From Streptomyces sp. VRA16 Mangrove soil (GTDB lineage: Bacteria > Actinomycetota > Actinomycetes > Streptomycetales > Streptomycetaceae), in assembly GCF_017377775.1 (NCBI RefSeq), contig NZ_JAFVLN010000009.1, positions 288,079 through 352,078 of the forward strand: a stretch of 64,000 bases of DNA, given 5' to 3'. A model generated the notes under the pieces. The model had not been told where the DNA came from. It searched no databases and saw only the letters and a list, made by a program, of their open reading frames with translations. The position numbers and the translations under genes are program-made. Positions 41,627 through 50,747 of the stretch are shown here, piece after piece (position 1 is the stretch's first letter; the number at the start of each line of letters is the position of its first letter).

Positions 41627-42643
41627 GTGACCTCCGTGATCGAAACGACCCGCTTCTCCGTCCTGGACCGCTCCCGCACCCGGGAGGGGCACTCGGGCCC
41701 GCAGGCGCTGCGCGACACCGTCGCGCTGGCGCGGGACCTGGAGCGCCTCGGTTTTCATCGTCTCTGGGTCTCCGAGCACCACGGGGTGCCGGGCGTTGCC
41801 GGGTCCGCGCCGACCGTGCTGGCCGCGGCCGTCGCCGCGGCGACCCGCACGCTGCGGGTCGGCACCGGCGGCGTGATGCTGCCCAACCATCAGCCACTGG
41901 TCGTGGCGGAACAGTTCGGGGTCCTGGAGTCGCTGTTCCCCGGCCGGATCGACATGGGCCTGGGCCGCTCGGTCGGGTTCACGGACGGGGTGCGCAGAGC
42001 GCTCGGCCGGGACAAGGACGTCGCCGACGACTTCGCGGGACAGCTCGACGAGTTGCTCGCCTTCTTCACCGGTACGTCGTCGACGCGGGCGCACGCCCGG
42101 CCGTCCGAGGGGCTGCGTGTGCCGCCGTTCGTGCTGGCGATGGGCGAGGGCGCCTCGATCGCCGCCCGCGCGGGCCTGCCGATGGTCATCGGCGACCTGC
42201 GCGGCCGGGAGAAGATGCTGCGTGGCATCGACCGCTACCGCGCCGAGTTCCGGCCCTCCGCCTGGGCCGAGGAGCCGTACGTGGTGATCTCGGGCACGGT
42301 CGCGGTCGCGGGCAGCGAGCCGGAGGCCCGCCGGCTGCTGATCCCCGAGGCCTGGTCGATGGCCCACTCGCGCACCCACGGCACGTTCCCGCCGCTGCCG
42401 CCCGCCGAGCGCGTGGCGGCCCTGGAGATGACCGAGAAGGAGCGCGGCTTCTACGAGGCCGGGCTGCGCGGTCACATCGCGGGCGCCGAGGAACAGGTCG
42501 CCGACGAGCTGGAGACGGTGATCAAGGAGAGCGGGGCGCAGGAGGTGCTGGTCACGACCAGTACGTACGACCGCGAGGGCCTGCTGGAGTCGTACCGGCG
42601 CCTCGCCCGCATCGCCCGTCTACCGCACTCCGAGCCCGTGTAG
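41627..42643 (+). CDS. LLM-class flavin-dependent oxidoreductase (MsnO8-like)
   Basis: A 338-residue luciferase-like TIM-barrel monooxygenase using reduced FMN or F420. Family segments are FSVLDRSRTREG, HRLWVSEHHGVPGVAGSAPT, LRVGTGGVMLPNHQPLVVAE and RIDMGLGRS. The group without a reductase domain is common in Streptomyces, where MsnO8-type members oxidise small metabolites. The start is GTG 41627 with a 64-bp gap to the divergent HAD gene and no clear ribosome-binding site. Its 3' end overlaps the convergent esterase gene by 24 bp. Substrate unknown. Confidence 0.88.
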   Translation: MTSVIETTRFSVLDRSRTREGHSGPQALRDTVALARDLERLGFHRLWVSEHHGVPGVAGSAPTVLAAAVAAATRTLRVGTGGVMLPNHQPLVVAEQFGVLESLFPGRIDMGLGRSVGFTDGVRRALGRDKDVADDFAGQLDELLAFFTGTSSTRAHARPSEGLRVPPFVLAMGEGASIAARAGLPMVIGDLRGREKMLRGIDRYRAEFRPSAWAEEPYVVISGTVAVAGSEPEARRLLIPEAWSMAHSRTHGTFPPLPPAERVAALEMTEKERGFYEAGLRGHIAGAEEQVADELETVIKESGAQEVLVTTSTYDREGLLESYRRLARIARLPHSEPV

Positions 42644-43606
42644 CAGCATCGGCAGCGAGGCGTGCAGCTCGCGCTCCCAGTAGGGCCAGGAGTGGGTGCC
42701 GGGACCGTAGAAGTTCGTGGTGAGGTGCTGGGCGCCCACCTTCCGCAGTTGGTCGGCGAGGGCGTGGTTCTGCCGGTTGAAGTCGGCTTCGAGGGCGTTG
42801 GTGGCGCCCGGCGGGTCGAACGGGCCCGCGGTGCCGTCGCCGCAGGAGAGGTAGACGGGCAGCGACTTGAGGCGCTTGGCGAGGTGATACGGGTCGTGGG
42901 CGGCCCAGATGTCGCGCTGGGCCACGGGGTCGCCCCAGACGCGCAACGGGTCGTTGCCCTGGCCTGCGAAGAAGCCCATGATCCGGTTCGTCGACTCGTC
43001 GTTCAGGAGCGGGTGCACGGAGCCCGAGTAGGCCGCGGCGGCCTTGAACATGCCGGGGTGCCGGGCCGCGTAGAGGAGCGCGCCCTGGCCGCCCATGGAG
43101 AGTCCGGCGACGACACGGCGGGAGCCCGCGCCCCAGTCGCGTTCGAGGAGGCGGCGCAGGTCACGGGTGTGGAAGGTGTCCCAGGCGGGGTCGCCGCCCG
43201 CTCCGTGGTTCCACCAGTCGCTGTACCAGCCGTTCCAGCCCGCCTCGGGCATGACGACGAGGACGTCGCGCAGGCTGTCGAGGGAGGCGACGTCGGTCTT
43301 GGCGGTCCAGGACGTGTAGTCGCCGCAGCAGCCGTGCAGCAGCCACAGGGTGGGCCAGTGCCGCGTGCGGTCGTTCGGGTTCCAGCCGTCGGGGGTGAGC
43401 AGGCGGACCTTCACCGTGCGGCCGCCGAGCGCCGACGCCCGCACGGAGAGATCCACCTGCCGGTCGGCGACCTGGGTGACGGCGACGACCTCGGCGGCGG
43501 GCGGCGCCGTCGTGGCGACGGCCGACGGGACCGCCCCCAGGGTGAGCAGCAGCGCGGCGACGACGAGCAGCAGGCGTCCGGCGCGGCGGGCGAGGGCGGC
43601 GGTCAT
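42620..43606 (-). CDS. Secreted esterase of the antigen-85/EstD type
   Basis: A 328-residue exported alpha/beta hydrolase. A Sec signal occupies residues 1-32. The fold begins VKVRLLTPDGWNP and TLWLLHGCCGDYTSW (oxyanion loop). The nucleophile elbow is VVAGLSMGGQGALLY near residue 170, and the catalytic His is in GPGTHSWPYW. This arrangement is that of mycolyltransferase-like (antigen 85) and esterase D proteins, but Streptomyces lacks mycolates, so it should be a plain esterase. ATG 43606 has GGGAG upstream. It is 30 bp downstream of the phosphodiester glycosidase gene stop end on the same strand. Confidence 0.87.
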   Translation of the reverse strand: MTAALARRAGRLLLVVAALLLTLGAVPSAVATTAPPAAEVVAVTQVADRQVDLSVRASALGGRTVKVRLLTPDGWNPNDRTRHWPTLWLLHGCCGDYTSWTAKTDVASLDSLRDVLVVMPEAGWNGWYSDWWNHGAGGDPAWDTFHTRDLRRLLERDWGAGSRRVVAGLSMGGQGALLYAARHPGMFKAAAAYSGSVHPLLNDESTNRIMGFFAGQGNDPLRVWGDPVAQRDIWAAHDPYHLAKRLKSLPVYLSCGDGTAGPFDPPGATNALEADFNRQNHALADQLRKVGAQHLTTNFYGPGTHSWPYWERELHASLPMLLHGLGVR

Positions 43607-43636
43607 GGCGGCTCCCGTGGGGTCAGGCGGGCACGG

Positions 43637-45283
43637 TCACTTCTTCGCGGGGCTTCCGGGAAGGATCAGCAGGGCGTCTCCGACGGGGCGTTCACCGGCC
43701 GCGTCGGACGGGTCGTTGATCACCTGTCCGTCGACGACCATCGTGGTCGAGCCGCCGCCGTCGAGGTTGATGGCGTCCCGCAGGCCGAGGGCCCTGGCGA
43801 CGTCGGCGCTCTCCTTGATGCTCAGGCCGAGTGATCCGGTGCTGCGGCCGTCGGCGGTGACGAGCACGGTGCGTCCCGCGGCGTCGGTGCCCGCGAGGGT
43901 GCGCGGGTTCCGCTTGTGCACCCAGCCGTAGTAGAAGCTCGGGTTGCCGGCCTGGACCATGCCGTCGGTGGCGGGCGTGACGTGCAGGCGGCCGTCGCGG
44001 ACGAGTTCGGGGCCGCCGTTGAGGACACTGGTGGTGCGGGACGTGGCGACCGGCCGCCCGTGACGGTCGGTCAGTTCGCTTGTGACGCGCAGGGGTTGAC
44101 CGACCTTGGCGAGGGCGGTCAGCCGTGCGGCGTACGAGCCGGTGGCCTGGACGCTGCGGCCGCCCGCGGGCAGGGCGCCACCGCGCGGGGAACGCACCTC
44201 GACGACCCGGCCGGTCCGGTCGAGGACGGCTTCGGCGCCGTCGCCCTTCGGGGTCTCCTTGCCGAACTCCGCCGTGAACGCGACGAGTTCGTCGGGGTCC
44301 GTGCACGTGGTGTCGTGCAGCGGGCGGGCGGTCGGCAGGTCGTCGGCGGTGCCGCCGCAGTTGCGGATCAGGCCGGGGACGCGGTCGATGCCGTCGAGGG
44401 GCAGGGTGGTGCCGTCGGCGCCGACGCTGCCCCGCCAGGCGAAGCGGGTGACCGCGGTGCCGCGCGCGGAGTCGTGGACGACGAGGCCCGGGCGGCCGTT
44501 GACGGCCTCGCTCAGCAGACGGCCGTCGTAGACGCCGACGCCGGCCGGGTCACCGGGAGCGCCGGCTTTGGGGTCGAGGACGAAGAAGCCCGCGTTGATC
44601 CCGGCGCTCGCCCCGTCGGCGGCGGCCAGGGCGCTGGTCGTCTCGCGGTTCTCCAGGTCGGCACCGAAGGATGCCTTGAGGTCGCCATGGAACTTCTTCG
44701 GGTCGACGGTGAGGACGTCGACGTGCCAGGGGCCGCGGTCCCCCGCGTTCCCGTCCCAGCCGGTGTACCAGGCGGATCCGGTGTATCCGGCGGCGCGCAG
44801 CCGGGTGCGTTCGGCGGTGGCCGCGGCCTCCGTGGTGAAGGTGCCGACGCGGACGCGCCAGCCGAGCGTGCCGCCCGCGTAGTCGGCCGTCGCGGCGGTG
44901 GTGACCTGCTCCGAGCGGGCGTCGAACCCGGCGGCGTGCAGCGCGGTGACGAGTTCGCCCGCGCTCTCCTCGTCCTTCAGCGCGGTCGGCGGTGCGTCCG
45001 GGTCGGGCGATCCGGCGCCGCCGGGGATGGAGACCTCGACGGTCCACGCCATGGCCGGGGCGTCGGCGCCGCGCACGATGCGGGTGAGCGTGACGCCGGG
45101 CTGCAGGGTCCGGGTCGTACGGGTCTCGGACAGATCGGCGGCGCCGAGCGGCAGGCCGTGCCGGGCCTGCGCCGATGCCGATGCCGATGCCGACGGGGAC
45201 GACGCCGAGGCCGGAACCGGTGCCGCGCCCACGAGGGCGAGCACGCACAACGTCGCGCCCGCACCGAACAGTCTGCTGTTCAC
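43637..45283 (-). CDS. Secreted phosphodiester glycosidase (NAGPA family) with SPOR-like region
   Basis: A 548-residue exported protein. A signal peptide (to about residue 27, ASASSPSASA) is followed by a low-complexity Ser/Ala spacer. A SPOR-like region at about 110-185 (ALHAAGFDARSEQ; WRVRVGTFTTEAAATAERTR) may bind peptidoglycan. The catalytic NAGPA domain covers the rest, with AGINAGFFV, NPSFYYGWVHKRNPRT, AGRTVLVTADG and the C-terminal DAINLDGGGSTTM. NAGPA-like bacterial enzymes remove 1-phospho-GlcNAc from phosphodiester-linked polymers such as teichoic acids. GTG 45283 follows GGGGGG. It shares orientation with the esterase gene and may form a two-gene unit. Confidence 0.86.
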   Translation of the reverse strand: MNSRLFGAGATLCVLALVGAAPVPASASSPSASASASAQARHGLPLGAADLSETRTTRTLQPGVTLTRIVRGADAPAMAWTVEVSIPGGAGSPDPDAPPTALKDEESAGELVTALHAAGFDARSEQVTTAATADYAGGTLGWRVRVGTFTTEAAATAERTRLRAAGYTGSAWYTGWDGNAGDRGPWHVDVLTVDPKKFHGDLKASFGADLENRETTSALAAADGASAGINAGFFVLDPKAGAPGDPAGVGVYDGRLLSEAVNGRPGLVVHDSARGTAVTRFAWRGSVGADGTTLPLDGIDRVPGLIRNCGGTADDLPTARPLHDTTCTDPDELVAFTAEFGKETPKGDGAEAVLDRTGRVVEVRSPRGGALPAGGRSVQATGSYAARLTALAKVGQPLRVTSELTDRHGRPVATSRTTSVLNGGPELVRDGRLHVTPATDGMVQAGNPSFYYGWVHKRNPRTLAGTDAAGRTVLVTADGRSTGSLGLSIKESADVARALGLRDAINLDGGGSTTMVVDGQVINDPSDAAGERPVGDALLILPGSPAKK

Positions 45284-45362
45284 GAACCCCCCACAGAACG
45301 GAAGACGACCCCCGTAACGGTGCGTGGGCCGTCGACCACCCGTCAAGGCATGTGCACATCAT

Positions 45363-45869
45363 TCATCGGACGTTCTCCGGACCGTCGGGGTCGGCGGGCT
45401 CGCTCAGCCAGGCACCGACGCCGTCGAGGGCCCCGGGGCCGTTGTCCCGCTCCAGGCTCGCCCGGAGGTCGGCGACGGTCGTCTTGCGCAGCGACGCCCG
45501 CCAGGCCCCTTCCGCCGCGGCCATCGCGCGGGCGATGCCGCACGGTTTCGTGCACTGCTCGGGCGGGGTCGCGAGGGGGCCGCGCTGCCGGATCTCCGTG
45601 CAGACGAAGGCGGGCGCGGGGCCGTCGACCGCCTGGACCACGTCCAGCAGGGTGATGTCGACCGCGTCCCTGGTCAGCACGTACCCGCCGGTCTTGCCCT
45701 GCACCGACTTCACCAGGCCCGCCCGCGACAGGGCCTGCATCTGCTTGGCCAGATAACTGGGCGAGACGTCGTGCAGCTGGGCCAGGCGCGCGGCGGGCAC
45801 CGGTTCGCTCGCCGCGGTGAGCACGACACAGCAGTGCAGCGCCCACTCCACGCCACCGGACATCTTCAT
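45363..45869 (-). CDS. Rrf2-family regulator with three clustered cysteines
   Basis: A 168-residue winged-helix regulator. The DNA-binding domain (residues 1-75) reads ARLAQLHDVSPSYLAKQMQA, then QGKTGGYVLTRD as the wing. Cys90, Cys106 and Cys110 fall in the region where NsrR and IscR hold an Fe-S cluster, but their spacing (16 and 4) is different. Cys13 and Cys14 add a vicinal pair. It may therefore sense redox or nitric oxide with or without a cluster. It is divergent from the NAD(P)-binding protein gene, with a large nested dyad between them. Confidence 0.88.
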   Translation of the reverse strand: MKMSGGVEWALHCCVVLTAASEPVPAARLAQLHDVSPSYLAKQMQALSRAGLVKSVQGKTGGYVLTRDAVDITLLDVVQAVDGPAPAFVCTEIRQRGPLATPPEQCTKPCGIARAMAAAEGAWRASLRKTTVADLRASLERDNGPGALDGVGAWLSEPADPDGPENVR

Positions 45870-45914
45870 GCGCTCCGCGCTCCCTCCGGCGCGCCCGGGG
45901 CGCGCCTCGACTTG

Positions 45915-45964
45915 ACTCGGACAGAGAATATCCGAGTACTATCTCGGATATCGGGTGTCCGAGT
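45915..45964. promoter_or_regulatory. Nested concentric dyad operator in the Rrf2 / NmrA-like gap
   Basis: Inner arms ATATCCGAG (45928-45936) and CTCGGATAT (45943-45951) are a perfect inverted repeat with a 6-bp spacer. Outer arms ACTCGGACA (45915-45923) and TGTCCGAGT (45956-45964) are another perfect inverted repeat around the same centre (45939/45940). TTGACT at 45912-45917 and TACTAT at 45937-45942 could be a rightward promoter with a 19-bp spacer, which the site would cover. Confidence 0.85.
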
Positions 45965-46000
45965 TTGGATGCCCGGAAACGCTCAGGAAAGGGCATCGCC

Positions 46001-46747
46001 ATGAAGATCACTGTCATCGGGGGCACCGGACTGATCGGCTCGCAGCTCGTCACCCGGCTGCGCGACGCGGGCCACGAGGTCGTCCCCGCGTCCCTGTCGA
46101 GCGGGGTCGACCTGCTCACGGGCGCCGGACTCGACAGGGCCCTGGCGGGCGCCGAGACGGTCGTGAACGTGACGAACTCGCCGACCTTCGACCAGGACTC
46201 CCTCGCCTTCTTCCGCACCACGGTCGGTCATCTGCTGAGCGCGGGCGAGCAGGCCGGCGTGCGCCACCACGTCGCGCTCTCCATCGTCGGCGTGGACCAG
46301 GTGCCGCAGCTGGACTACTACCGGGCCAAGACGCTCCAGGAGGAGCTGCTGCGCGAGGGCCCGGCCGCGTACTCGATCCTGCGGGCGACGCAGTTCTTCG
46401 AGTTCATGGAGCCGACCATGTCCTGGACCTCCGACGACCGCGCGGTGCGGCTGCCCGCCACGCCCCTCCAGCCCATCGCCACCGCCGACGTGGTCGCCGC
46501 TCTCGCCGACGTGACCACGGGTACGCCGCTCGACGGCACCCTCGACGTGGCGGGCCCCGACGTCTTCACCCTGGACGAGCTGGGCCGGATCACGCTGGCC
46601 GCGCGCCGGGACCCGCGTCCGGTCGTCACCGACCCGCAGGCCGGGCTCTTCGCCGCCATCACCGGGAACGAGCTGATCGCGGGCGAGGGCGCACGGATCG
46701 CCCCGACCCACTACCGCGACTGGCTGACGGCCACCGCGGGCCGCTGA
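46001..46747 (+). CDS. NAD(P)H-binding NmrA-like protein
   Basis: A 248-residue atypical short-chain dehydrogenase. The nucleotide loop ITVIGGTGLIGSQLV is at residues 3-17. HHVALSIVGVDQVPQLDYYR includes the conserved Tyr region with Lys (AKTLQEELL). FEFMEPTM and PLQPIATADVVAAL are typical of NmrA/YwnB-like redox-responsive proteins. These either reduce quinones or sense NADPH levels. ATG 46001 has AGGAAAGGG seven nt upstream. It is divergent from the Rrf2 gene and its promoter lies inside the nested dyad, so it is the likely target. Strong hairpin follows. Confidence 0.86.
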   Translation: MKITVIGGTGLIGSQLVTRLRDAGHEVVPASLSSGVDLLTGAGLDRALAGAETVVNVTNSPTFDQDSLAFFRTTVGHLLSAGEQAGVRHHVALSIVGVDQVPQLDYYRAKTLQEELLREGPAAYSILRATQFFEFMEPTMSWTSDDRAVRLPATPLQPIATADVVAALADVTTGTPLDGTLDVAGPDVFTLDELGRITLAARRDPRPVVTDPQAGLFAAITGNELIAGEGARIAPTHYRDWLTATAGR

Positions 46748-46754
46748 GGGGCGT

Positions 46755-46770
46755 CCCCCGGCCCCGGGGG
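46755..46770 (+). terminator. Compact GC hairpin after the NmrA-like gene
   Basis: CCCCCGG at 46755-46761 pairs with CCGGGGG at 46764-46770 with a 2-nt formal loop (larger in practice). It begins 8 nt after the stop and separates the gene from the UvrA paralogue. Confidence 0.5.
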
Positions 46771-46821
46771 TGGATCATGGAGGGCGGAACACAGCCGTCC
46801 GTACGACCTGGAGCCCGCCCC

Positions 46822-49209
46822 ATGCACCACCCCACCGCCCCGACACCCGGCCCGCACCATGACGGCCTCGACGGTCTCGTGCGGGTGCGTGGCGCCCGGG
46901 AGCACAACCTCAAGGGTGTCGACGTCGACATCCCGCGGGACGTCCTCGCGGTGTTCACCGGGGTGTCGGGCTCGGGCAAGTCGTCGCTCGCCTTCGGGAC
47001 GGTCTACGCGGAGGCGCAGCGCCGCTACTTCGAGTCGGTCGCCCCGTACGCGCGCCGCCTGATCCACCAGGTCGGGGCGCCGAAGGTCGGGGAGATCAGC
47101 GGGCTGCCGCCCGCGGTGTCGCTGCAGCAGAGCCGGTCGGCGCCGACGTCACGGTCGTCGGTGGGCACGGTCACGACGCTCTCCAACTCGCTGCGGATGC
47201 TGTTCTCGCGGGCGGGCCGCTATCCGCAGGGGGCCGAGCGGCTCGACTCGGACGCGTTCTCGCCGAACACGGCGGCGGGGGCGTGCCCGGAGTGCCACGG
47301 CCTGGGCCGGGTGCACCGCACCACGGAGGAGCTGCTCGTCCCCGATCCGTCGCTGTCCATCCGCGAGGGAGCCATCGCGGCCTGGCCGGGCGCCTGGCAG
47401 GGCAAGAACCTGCGCGACGTCCTGGACGCGCTCGGCCATGAAGTGGACCGGCCCTGGCGGGAGTTGAAGCAGGCCGACCGCGACTGGATCCTGTTCACCG
47501 ACGAGCAGCCGGTGGTGACCGTGCATCCGGTGCGGGACGCGGGCCGTATCCAGCGCCCCTACCAGGGCACGTACATGAGCGCGAACCGGTACGTGCTCAA
47601 GACGTTCTCCGACTCCAGGAGCCAGTCGCTGCGCACGAAGGCGGAGAAGTTCCTGCAGAGCGCGCCGTGTCCGGCGTGCGGCGGGGCCCGGCTGCGGGCG
47701 GAGGCGCTCGCCGTCACCTTCGCGGGCCGGACGATCGCGGAGCTGGCGCGCCTGCCGCTGGCCGAGCTCGCCGGTGTCCTGGACCTGCCCGACGCGAGCG
47801 AGACCGTGCGTGTCCTCACCGACGATCTGCGGGCCCGTATCGCCACGGTCACCGAGCTCGGCCTCGGCTATCTGAGCCTGGACCGCGCGACGCCCACGCT
47901 CTCCGCCGGGGAACTCCAACGCCTGCGCCTGGCCACGCAGTTGCGGTCGGGCCTGTTCGGGGTCGTGTACGTCCTCGACGAGCCGTCCGCGGGCCTGCAC
48001 CCGGCCGACACCGAGTCGCTCCTGACGGTCCTCGACCGTCTCAAGGCAGCCGGGAACTCGGTCTTCGTCGTCGAGCACCACCTCGACGTGGTGCGGCACG
48101 CGGACTGGCTGGTCGACGTGGGACCGCTCGCCGGCGAGCACGGCGGCGAGGTGCTGCACAGCGGCCCGGTGGACGCTCTGAGGAGCGTCGCGGGTTCGGC
48201 GACGGCCCGCTTCCTCTTCGACACGGACCCGGTGCCGGAGCGTCAGGTCCGCGAACCCCGGGGCCGGCTGACGATCGGTCCGGTGACCCGGCACAACCTC
48301 CGGGACGTGACCGTGGACGTGCCGCTCGGCGTCTTCACCGCGGTCACCGGCGTCTCCGGCTCCGGCAAGTCCACGCTCATCGGCGCGATCACGCAGGACG
48401 TGGAAGGCGTGGGCCGGCTGGTGGTCGTCGACCAGAAGCCGATCGGCCGCACCCCGCGCTCCAATCTCGCCACGTACACCGGCCTGTTCGACGTCGTCCG
48501 CAAGCTCTTCGCGGCCACCGACGAGGCGAAGGAGCGCGGCTACGGTGTCGGACGGTTCTCCTTCAACGTCGCGGGCGGCCGCTGCGAGACCTGTCAGGGC
48601 GAGGGCTTCGTCAGCGTCGAGCTGCTCTTCCTGCCGAGCACGTACGCGCCGTGCCCGGACTGCGGCGGCGCCCGCTACAACCCCGAGACCCTCGAAGTGA
48701 CGTACCGGGGGCGGAACATCGCCGAGGTGCTGGACCTGACGGTGGAGTCGGCGGCGGAGTTCTTCACCGCCGCGGACGACGAGGCGGCCCGCCCCGTGCT
48801 GCGCAGCCTGCGCACGCTCCTCGACGTCGGCCTCGGTTATCTGCGGCTGGGCCAGCCCGCCACCGAGCTCTCCGGCGGCGAGGCCCAGCGCATCAAGCTG
48901 TCCGGCGAGCTGCAGCGGGTGCGCCGCGGGCACACCCTCTATCTCCTGGACGAGCCGACGACGGGACTGCACCCGGCGGACGTCGAGGTGCTGCTGCGCC
49001 AGCTGCACGGCCTGGTCGACGGGGGCCACTCCGTGGTCGTCGTGGAGCACGACATGACCGTGGTGGCCGGTGCCGACTGGGTGGTGGACATGGGTCCCGG
49101 CGGCGGCGACGCGGGCGGGCGCGTCGTGGTCGCGGGCCCGCCCCGGGAGGTGGCGGCCGCCTCCGGCAGCCGCACGGCGCCCTGGCTAACCCGCGCCCTG
49201 GGCCGCTGA
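46822..49209 (+). CDS. Short UvrA paralogue (ABC excinuclease-like, DrrC type)
   Basis: A 795-residue ABC-type ATPase of the UvrA family, shorter than housekeeping UvrA (about 950-1000). Walker A motifs GVSGSGKSS (residues 47-55) and GVSGSGKST (about 510-518) are intact, as are both signature regions (TLSAGELQRLRLATQL; ELSGGEAQRIKLSGELQ). Zinc-type pairs CPECHG, CPACGG, CETCQG and CPDCGG remain. The region after the first Walker A is short, suggesting loss of the UvrB-binding domain, as in UvrA2 and DrrC. Such proteins protect DNA from intercalating drugs. ATG 46822 has GGAG upstream. Its 3' end overlaps a convergent gene by 24 bp. Confidence 0.87.
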   Translation: MHHPTAPTPGPHHDGLDGLVRVRGAREHNLKGVDVDIPRDVLAVFTGVSGSGKSSLAFGTVYAEAQRRYFESVAPYARRLIHQVGAPKVGEISGLPPAVSLQQSRSAPTSRSSVGTVTTLSNSLRMLFSRAGRYPQGAERLDSDAFSPNTAAGACPECHGLGRVHRTTEELLVPDPSLSIREGAIAAWPGAWQGKNLRDVLDALGHEVDRPWRELKQADRDWILFTDEQPVVTVHPVRDAGRIQRPYQGTYMSANRYVLKTFSDSRSQSLRTKAEKFLQSAPCPACGGARLRAEALAVTFAGRTIAELARLPLAELAGVLDLPDASETVRVLTDDLRARIATVTELGLGYLSLDRATPTLSAGELQRLRLATQLRSGLFGVVYVLDEPSAGLHPADTESLLTVLDRLKAAGNSVFVVEHHLDVVRHADWLVDVGPLAGEHGGEVLHSGPVDALRSVAGSATARFLFDTDPVPERQVREPRGRLTIGPVTRHNLRDVTVDVPLGVFTAVTGVSGSGKSTLIGAITQDVEGVGRLVVVDQKPIGRTPRSNLATYTGLFDVVRKLFAATDEAKERGYGVGRFSFNVAGGRCETCQGEGFVSVELLFLPSTYAPCPDCGGARYNPETLEVTYRGRNIAEVLDLTVESAAEFFTAADDEAARPVLRSLRTLLDVGLGYLRLGQPATELSGGEAQRIKLSGELQRVRRGHTLYLLDEPTTGLHPADVEVLLRQLHGLVDGGHSVVVVEHDMTVVAGADWVVDMGPGGGDAGGRVVVAGPPREVAAASGSRTAPWLTRALGR

Positions 49210-50703
49210 CCGCAGCTTGCCCTTGGCCAGTTTCCCGGTCGGGGTGCGCGGCAGGGAGGTCACGAACTCGACGTCCCTGGGCACCTTGTAGTGCGCGATC
49301 CGCTCCCGCAGGTACGCGATGAGCCGCTGCCCCAGCTCGGGCCCGGGAGCGGCCCCCTCGGCGGCCTGCACCACGGCGTGCACCGACTCCCCCATCTCCT
49401 CGTCCGGTACGCCGATGACGGCGACGTCGGCCACCGCCGGGTGCAGCACGAGGCAGTCCTCGATCTCCTGCGGGTAGATGTTGACGCCACCGGAGATGAT
49501 CGTGAACGCCTTGCGGTCGGTGAGGTAGAGGTAACCGTCGTCGTCGACGTGGCCGATGTCGCCGGTGGTCGTCCAGTTCGGGTGGTCGGGATGCTGGGCC
49601 TCACGGGTGCGGTCGTCGTCCCGGTGGTAGCGGAAGGGCAGCTCGTCGCGCTCGAAGTAGACGACGCCCGTCTCCCCCGGCGGCAGCGCCTTCCCCTCCT
49701 CGTCGCAGATCCGCAGCTCGCCGAGGAGCCCGGCGCGGCCGACGGAGCCGGGCCTGCGCAGCCACTCCTCGGGGCTGATGAACGTGATGCCGTTGCCCTC
49801 GGTCGCCGCGTAGTACTCGTACAGGACGGGCCCCCACCACGCCATCATCCGCCGCTTCACCTCGACGGCGCAGGGCGCGGCCGCGTGGATGGCGACCCTC
49901 ATCGACGAGGTGTCGTACCGCTCGCGCATGTCCCGGGGGAGCTTCAGCATGCGCACGAACATGGTCGGCACCCACTGGCTGTGCGTGACCCGGTGCCGCT
50001 CGATCGCCTCCAGCGCCCCTTGCGCGTCGAAGGACTTCATCAGGACGACGGTGCCGCCGGTGGCGTGGATCGTGCCGCAGAACCGCAGCGGCGCCGCGTG
50101 GTACAGCGGCGCGGGACACAGGTACACCGTGTCCTCGCCGAAGCCGTACATGGGCTGGAACAGCAGCTGGTACGTCGTCGGGTCGGTGCGGATGTCCCCG
50201 TCGGGCAGGGTGGGCTCGATGCCCTTGGGGCGTCCGGTGGTCCCGGACGAGTACAGCATGTCGGCGCCGCGCGGCTGTGCGTCGGGCGGCTCGGCGGACG
50301 CGGCCCGCAGCGCCGCGTCGTAGGTCCCGTCGTCGAAGCCGAGCCGGTGCGTCACCTGCGGCACCGACTCCGCGACGCGGTCGCCGAGTTCGCGCAGCGC
50401 ACCGGAGACGATCAGCGTGCCCGCTCCGCAGTCGCGGACGATGTACGCGGCCTCCTCCGCGGCCAGGTGGTGGTTGACGGCGGTGAGGTAGAGGCCGGAG
50501 CGCATGGCGGCCCAGTAGACCTCCATCACGCGCGGGTCGTTGTCGGAGAGGAGGGCCAGATGATCACCTCTGCGCAGCCCCTGGGCGCGCAGATGAGCGG
50601 CGAGCCGCAGGGAGTTCTCCTCCAGCTCGCCGTACGTGAGGGTGGTGGTGCCGTCGGCGGTGACGACGGCCGGCCTGGCGGGGTCGTACGCTCCCGGGTA
50701 CAT
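49186..50703 (-). CDS. AMP-binding acyl-CoA synthetase
   Basis: A 505-residue ANL-superfamily ligase. P-loop-like motif YSSGTTGRPKG is at residues 151-161. YEYYAATEGNG is the A5 region, YLTDRKAFTIISGGVNIYPQ the hinge and A8, and the A10 lysine lies in PTGKLAKG near the C-terminus. It should activate a fatty or aromatic acid through an acyl-adenylate to the CoA thioester. ATG 50703 begins the conserved part; GGGGGAGG lies 14 nt upstream. No adjacent acyl-CoA dehydrogenase or PKS gene hints at the substrate. Confidence 0.89.
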   Translation of the reverse strand: MYPGAYDPARPAVVTADGTTTLTYGELEENSLRLAAHLRAQGLRRGDHLALLSDNDPRVMEVYWAAMRSGLYLTAVNHHLAAEEAAYIVRDCGAGTLIVSGALRELGDRVAESVPQVTHRLGFDDGTYDAALRAASAEPPDAQPRGADMLYSSGTTGRPKGIEPTLPDGDIRTDPTTYQLLFQPMYGFGEDTVYLCPAPLYHAAPLRFCGTIHATGGTVVLMKSFDAQGALEAIERHRVTHSQWVPTMFVRMLKLPRDMRERYDTSSMRVAIHAAAPCAVEVKRRMMAWWGPVLYEYYAATEGNGITFISPEEWLRRPGSVGRAGLLGELRICDEEGKALPPGETGVVYFERDELPFRYHRDDDRTREAQHPDHPNWTTTGDIGHVDDDGYLYLTDRKAFTIISGGVNIYPQEIEDCLVLHPAVADVAVIGVPDEEMGESVHAVVQAAEGAAPGPELGQRLIAYLRERIAHYKVPRDVEFVTSLPRTPTGKLAKGKLRSAAQGAG

Positions 50704-50747
50704 GCGGGGGACGTTACCTCCCCCGCATGACGCACCGTCAGGGGTCG

